A DNA stretch of 64,000 bases from Coliplasma sp045538555 (lineage in GTDB: Bacteria > Bacillota > Clostridia > Oscillospirales > CAG-382): contig JAZSRP010000043.1 of assembly GCA_045538555.1 (NCBI GenBank), forward strand, positions 160,156-224,155. The letters run 5' to 3'. The notes beneath the pieces were generated by a model. The model saw only the letters and a program-made list of their open reading frames with translations, was not told where the DNA came from and searched no databases. Of the stretch, positions 60,766-64,000 are shown one piece after another; within the stretch, counting starts at the first letter, position 1, and every line of letters begins with the position of its first letter. A program made the translations under genes and the position numbers.

Positions 60766-62877
60766 ATGTTTGAAAAAAACTACAAAGAACAAATGAACAA
60801 AATCGCCCCTGCCCCCTCCGCAGTTGACGGTGCGATATCTGCGGCAATGCAGGAGCAAAAACCCAGGCGTGTGCTTGTGATCAGAAGCATTGCCATTGCC
60901 TGTCTGTGCTTTGCAATCATTTTTGTTTCCGTATTTGCCGCTTTTCACATCAAGAACAGTATGAAAAACGGAATGAAGCCCGTTTTTGAAGGCAACGACG
61001 AACCTTATGTCCAAGGAAACGTATTTATTCCCTCCTCCCGCCCCATCTACAATTCCGGCAGCTACAAAACACTTTTTTACAACCTGAAGGATTATCTGAT
61101 TAATAATAGAAATCAATACAAGCTGGAAATTAACGGTGACTTCATGTTTGATGCCGTTGAGGATGGGGTGGTGGAAGAGCAGGCGCCCGAACTTGGCGGT
61201 GGCAGAAATGAAAATTACAACGAAGAAGCTGACGTTGATTTTTCGGGCAACAACGAACAGGTTCAGGGGGTGCAAGAAGCGGACAACGTCAAAACCGATG
61301 GAAAATATATCTATTTTTTCTCTCCCAAAGATCATATTCTCAGGATTTTTGAAGCAAACAACGGCAACCCCAGATTTCTCTCAAAGCTGTCTCTTGACAA
61401 CGGTGTCAACTGGTACAATGCGGGTGTCATGATGCTTGAGGGTGATAGAATAGTTTTTATCACAACGGTGGAAGAAAAAGTAAACAATGAGAGCAACGAG
61501 CCGGAGGTTTCGGACGACGTTGTGTATGAAGACTATATTCCCTATACTCCTCCAAAGATGCTTACGGAAATCACTTTTGTGGACGTATCCGACAGAACAG
61601 CTCCAAAGGTAGAAAAAACATCACTTCAAACCGGAAGATACAACAATTCACGCTTGACTGACGGGGTTCTCTACACTGTCAGCAGATACGGCCTTGATTT
61701 TTACTGCCGTGATATCGATGAGTATTTTTACGACCCCGAAGATCTTGAAAAATACGTTCCGGCCGTTGACGGTGAGTATATTGCAGAAAAAAACATTTTC
61801 TTCCCGGAGGATATCAACAACAGTATTTACACCGTCGTATCCGCATATGACCTGAACGGTGATATTTCTTCCCCTTCATCTTCTCTCTGTCTGGTTGGAA
61901 AAAACGGTCAGATCTACTGCAACCAAAGCAATCTTTACATCGCATCCGGAATCGTTGTCACTCAAAAGGAAGTCAAAGGAAACGACACTCTCGAGTTTTC
62001 GCGCCAATGCACCGAGATCATCCGCATTTCTCTCGGTGACGGAGATCTGCAGCTTTCGGGCTGCGGAAACGTACCCGGAACGATACACGATCAATTTTCC
62101 ATGGATGAAAAAGACGGTTATTTCCGTATTGCAACCACCGGATATTATTTCCTCGCAAACGAGGACGATATTTCAAACAAAAGCACAAGAGCAAGCAAGC
62201 TTTTTGTTCTTGACGAAACCTTGACGGTGGTTGGAATCTCTGCCGAAATGGGCGTTACCGAAGAAATCAAATCAGTACGGTTCATGGGCAACATCTGCTA
62301 CGTAGTTACATTCAGACAGACGGATCCGCTGTACGCAATCGATCTGTCCGACCCAAAAAATCCCACTATTTTGTCAGAGCTGAAAATTGACGGATTTTCC
62401 ACCTATATGTTCAACTACGGGCAAAATCTTCTTTTGGGTATCGGTTACAATGCCGACCCCGAAACCGGAATTACGACAGGACTCAAGCTTACAATGTTTG
62501 ATACCTCTGACCCAAAAGCAGTGGATGATCTTTCTTCATACATCATGGATTTTGGCAGCGGATGGATGTCATCTGAGGCAATGGAAAACCACCACGCAGT
62601 TCTGGTGGCACCAAACAAAAACGTTATCGGGCTTCCCGTATGGGAATACGATGGGAACAACGGATATGGCAAGACTTCTTTGAGGTTCTTTGAGTTTGAT
62701 GCTGACAGCAACCGCATCGTCGATCTTGCAAACGTTGATATTTCAAGCGGCACACTCTACGGTGTACGAAGCATGTATATCAACGACTACGCATATATAG
62801 TCAGTCCGGAGTCTATAATTTCTGTGGCACTGAACGATTTTGAGGTAGTTTCTACCCTTTCGTTTGAAATGAACTGA
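60766..62877 (+). CDS. Membrane-anchored beta-propeller protein, probable partner of the sigma factor
   Basis: The 703-residue protein has a short cytoplasmic N-terminus (1-37), one membrane helix (about 38-60), a linker and an outside beta-propeller domain (about 165-700) of the type whose hallmark is VQGVQEADNVKTDGKYIYFF. Repeats of propeller blades with KLFVLDETL and MFDTSDPKAV are visible. Its place after the sigma gene, with a single membrane span and a cytoplasmic tail, fits an anti-sigma or sensor role, but the tail lacks a recognised anti-sigma (zinc) motif. Signal and targets are unknown. Confidence 0.88.
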   Translation: MFEKNYKEQMNKIAPAPSAVDGAISAAMQEQKPRRVLVIRSIAIACLCFAIIFVSVFAAFHIKNSMKNGMKPVFEGNDEPYVQGNVFIPSSRPIYNSGSYKTLFYNLKDYLINNRNQYKLEINGDFMFDAVEDGVVEEQAPELGGGRNENYNEEADVDFSGNNEQVQGVQEADNVKTDGKYIYFFSPKDHILRIFEANNGNPRFLSKLSLDNGVNWYNAGVMMLEGDRIVFITTVEEKVNNESNEPEVSDDVVYEDYIPYTPPKMLTEITFVDVSDRTAPKVEKTSLQTGRYNNSRLTDGVLYTVSRYGLDFYCRDIDEYFYDPEDLEKYVPAVDGEYIAEKNIFFPEDINNSIYTVVSAYDLNGDISSPSSSLCLVGKNGQIYCNQSNLYIASGIVVTQKEVKGNDTLEFSRQCTEIIRISLGDGDLQLSGCGNVPGTIHDQFSMDEKDGYFRIATTGYYFLANEDDISNKSTRASKLFVLDETLTVVGISAEMGVTEEIKSVRFMGNICYVVTFRQTDPLYAIDLSDPKNPTILSELKIDGFSTYMFNYGQNLLLGIGYNADPETGITTGLKLTMFDTSDPKAVDDLSSYIMDFGSGWMSSEAMENHHAVLVAPNKNVIGLPVWEYDGNNGYGKTSLRFFEFDADSNRIVDLANVDISSGTLYGVRSMYINDYAYIVSPESIISVALNDFEVVSTLSFEMN

Positions 62878-62891
62878 AAACCTTTTCTTGT

Positions 62892-62928
62892 GCAAAACAG
62901 ACGGGGCAAACCGTCTGTTTTGCTTTTT
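62892..62928 (+). terminator. Terminator after the beta-propeller gene
   Basis: GCAAAACAGACGG (62892-62904) pairs with CCGTCTGTTTTGC (62911-62923), followed by a run of T. Confidence 0.9.
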
Positions 62929-62995
62929 TGTTGGATTTCACCTCAAAAATGTTCAAAAAACGCTGATGTTTGGGGATATTTTTGAGTCAAACCCC

Positions 62996-63024
62996 TTGCT
63001 TTGCAAAAAAAAATGTGTTAAAAT
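62996..63024 (+). promoter_or_regulatory. Sigma-A promoter of rpsB-tsf
   Basis: TTGCTT is followed after 17 nt by TAAAAT. Confidence 0.65.
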
Positions 63025-63030
63025 AAACGA

Positions 63031-63140
63031 GCTTTTGCGAAAAGCAAAATACACACACCGTTTATGCCTTGTTCGGGTGCGGGATGACCGTTATGACAAG
63101 GTAAATCCAAAAAACGGTGGCGGGTTAAAACCCGAAGGAG
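63031..63140 (+). ncRNA. Structured 5' leader of rpsB (candidate ribosomal-protein autoregulatory RNA)
   Basis: Between the promoter and the rpsB ATG are several perfect helices. A first hairpin pairs TTTTGC (63033-63038) with GCAAAA (63044-63049). A nested element follows: CACCGTTT (63056-63063) with AAACGGTG (63112-63119) on the outside, CCTTGT (63067-63072) with ACAAGG (63096-63101) inside, and CGG (63074-63076) with CCG (63088-63090) innermost. Last, CGGGT (63121-63125) pairs with ACCCG (63130-63134) right before the GAAGGAG ribosome binding site. The layout suggests control by ribosomal protein S2, as in the enterobacterial rpsB leader, but this is an inference. Confidence 0.5.
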
Positions 63141-63146
63141 AAAAAC

Positions 63147-63890
63147 ATGGCAGTTGTATCCATGAAACAGCTTCTTGAGGCTGGCGTTCACTTTGGACAC
63201 CAGACAAGAAGATGGAACCCCAAGATGGCCGAGTACATCTTTACCGAGAGAAACGGCATCTACATCATCGACCTTCAGAAAACCGTGAAGAAGATCGAGG
63301 ACGCTTATCTGTTTGTTCGCGATATCGCAGCAAACGGTGGCAACGTTTTGTTTGTCGGCACCAAAAAGCAGGCGCAGGACGCTATCAAGGAAGAAGCACT
63401 GAGAAGTGAGATGTACTATGTCAACGTTCGTTGGCTCGGCGGCATGCTCACCAACTTCAAAACTATCAAGAAGTCTATACAGAAGCTTCACAATCTCACC
63501 AAAATGTCCGAGGACGGAACCTTTGACCTCCTCCCCAAAAAGGAAGTTGCTTCCCTCCAGAAGGAAATGAACGACCTTGAGAAAAACCTTGGCGGCATCA
63601 AGGACATGAAGGGACTTCCCGACGTTATCTTTATCGTTGACCCCAAGAAAGAAAAGAACGCCGTTGACGAGGCAAGAAAGCTTGGTATTCCCATCGTTGC
63701 TATCGTTGATACCAACTGCGATCCCGACGAAGTGGATTGCGTAATCCCCGGCAACGACGACGCTATCCGTGCTATCAAGCTCATCGCTTCTGTTATGGCA
63801 GACGCTGTTCTTGAGGGCAAGCAGGGCGAGCAGCTCACCGAGGCTGAGGCTGACAAGACCGAGGCTGAGACAGCTGAGGACGCTGAGTAA
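63147..63890 (+). CDS. rpsB: 30S ribosomal protein S2
   Basis: The 247-residue protein begins with the S2 hallmark MKQLLEAGVHFGHQTRRWNPKM and includes the two conserved stretches NVRWLGGMLTNFKTI and PIVAIVDTNCDP. The C-terminus is an acidic Glu/Ala/Asp/Thr tail. A strong GAAGGAG site and C-rich codons suggest high expression. It precedes tsf by 47 nt, the universal rpsB-tsf order. Confidence 0.98.
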   Translation: MAVVSMKQLLEAGVHFGHQTRRWNPKMAEYIFTERNGIYIIDLQKTVKKIEDAYLFVRDIAANGGNVLFVGTKKQAQDAIKEEALRSEMYYVNVRWLGGMLTNFKTIKKSIQKLHNLTKMSEDGTFDLLPKKEVASLQKEMNDLEKNLGGIKDMKGLPDVIFIVDPKKEKNAVDEARKLGIPIVAIVDTNCDPDEVDCVIPGNDDAIRAIKLIASVMADAVLEGKQGEQLTEAEADKTEAETAEDAE

Positions 63891-63937
63891 TTTTTGTTAC
63901 CACATATAAATATTAAGTAAATAAGGAGAATATAATA

Positions 63938-64000
63938 ATGGCTGCTATTTCTGCTAAGGCCGTATCCCATCTCAGAACTAAGACCGGTTGCGGTATGATG
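63938..64000 (+). CDS. tsf: Elongation factor Ts, N-terminal 21 codons only
   Basis: The frame reads MAAISAKAVSHLRTKTGCGM and is cut by the window edge. It matches the EF-Ts N-terminus, which carries LREKTGAGMM in most bacteria; a cysteine replaces Ala before GMM. EF-Ts recharges EF-Tu with GTP. The site AAGGAG is 8-9 nt upstream of the ATG, and its position after rpsB confirms the identity. Confidence 0.93.
   Translation, partial: MAAISAKAVSHLRTKTGCGMM

Noticed and set aside
1..64000. tRNA, rRNA, CRISPR, insertion sequence or prophage features
   Set aside because: I saw no tRNA arms with CCA-type ends, no regular spaced repeats, no transposase or integrase motif and no direct repeats flanking a gene block.

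Overview
The window looks like a chromosomal segment of an endospore-lineage Clostridia bacterium (Bacillota), probably an uncultivated gut-type member of Oscillospirales or a neighbouring order. The evidence is spoVAC/AD/AE, the Firmicutes run dgt-dnaG-sigA, the block yicC-remA-rpoZ-priA-def-fmt-rsmB-rlmN-prpC-prkC-rsgA, IreB, RemA and RNase M5, a GGGtGRT protein, a DUF5685 protein, strong GGAGG ribosome binding sites and AT-rich sigma-A promoters. The placement is inference from gene content. I see no rRNA, tRNA, CRISPR array, insertion sequence, integrase or phage gene, so this is core chromosome with a few accessory islands.

Layout. 1-3.7 kb (-): aminotransferase, trpS and the start of a divergent GyrB/ParE-like gene. 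3.8-6.4 kb (+): pduL, a NifU-like scaffold, the GGGtGRT protein and a small membrane protein. 6.5-8.5 kb (-): acyl-AMP ligase and acyl carrier protein. 8.6-10.4 kb (+): spoVACDE behind a possible sigma-G promoter. 10.5-18.5 kb (-): dgt-dnaG-sigA-pheS-pheT, then ireB and a small unknown gene from their own promoter. 18.8-20.8 kb (+): DUF5685, a J-domain protein and a membrane protein. 20.8-32.9 kb (+): the yicC-to-pssA block covering RNA polymerase omega, replication restart, translation initiation, rRNA modification, Ser/Thr phosphosignalling and phospholipid synthesis. 33-35.5 kb (-): typA and an ECF-transporter S component. 35.7-37.3 kb (+): murC and rpmB. 37.4-45.6 kb: a mosaic of single genes (acetyltransferase, orphan solute-binding-like lipoprotein, CofE-like ligase, LysR regulator, zinc-ribbon membrane protein, M55 peptidase, HAD phosphatase). 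45.6-56.5 kb (-): nine tightly packed genes, from an LRR lipoprotein through alaS, hit, a phosphoribosyltransferase, comEC, holA, rnmV and mtaB to an unknown 430-residue protein. 56.6-60.1 kb (+): an AGE-family epimerase and a membrane-anchored SGNH hydrolase. 60.2-62.9 kb (+): an ECF-type sigma factor with a membrane-anchored beta-propeller protein. 62.9 kb to the end (+): rpsB with a structured leader, and the start of tsf.

Functional links. PrkC and its phosphatase lie in one operon, and IreB, a known substrate type of this kinase family, is in the same window. Def and Fmt form the formyl-methionine cycle. Two translation-factor regions (pheST, alaS) sit beside replication genes (dnaG, holA, priA). 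The least explained parts are the DUF5685/J-protein/membrane trio, the GGGtGRT cluster, the sigma/propeller pair, the CofE-like ligase, the 783-residue lipoprotein, the 430-residue unknown and the nested-helix rpsB leader. No gap between genes exceeds 300 bases; the longest (18,491-18,761 and 62,878-63,146) hold promoters, and the second also a terminator and leader.
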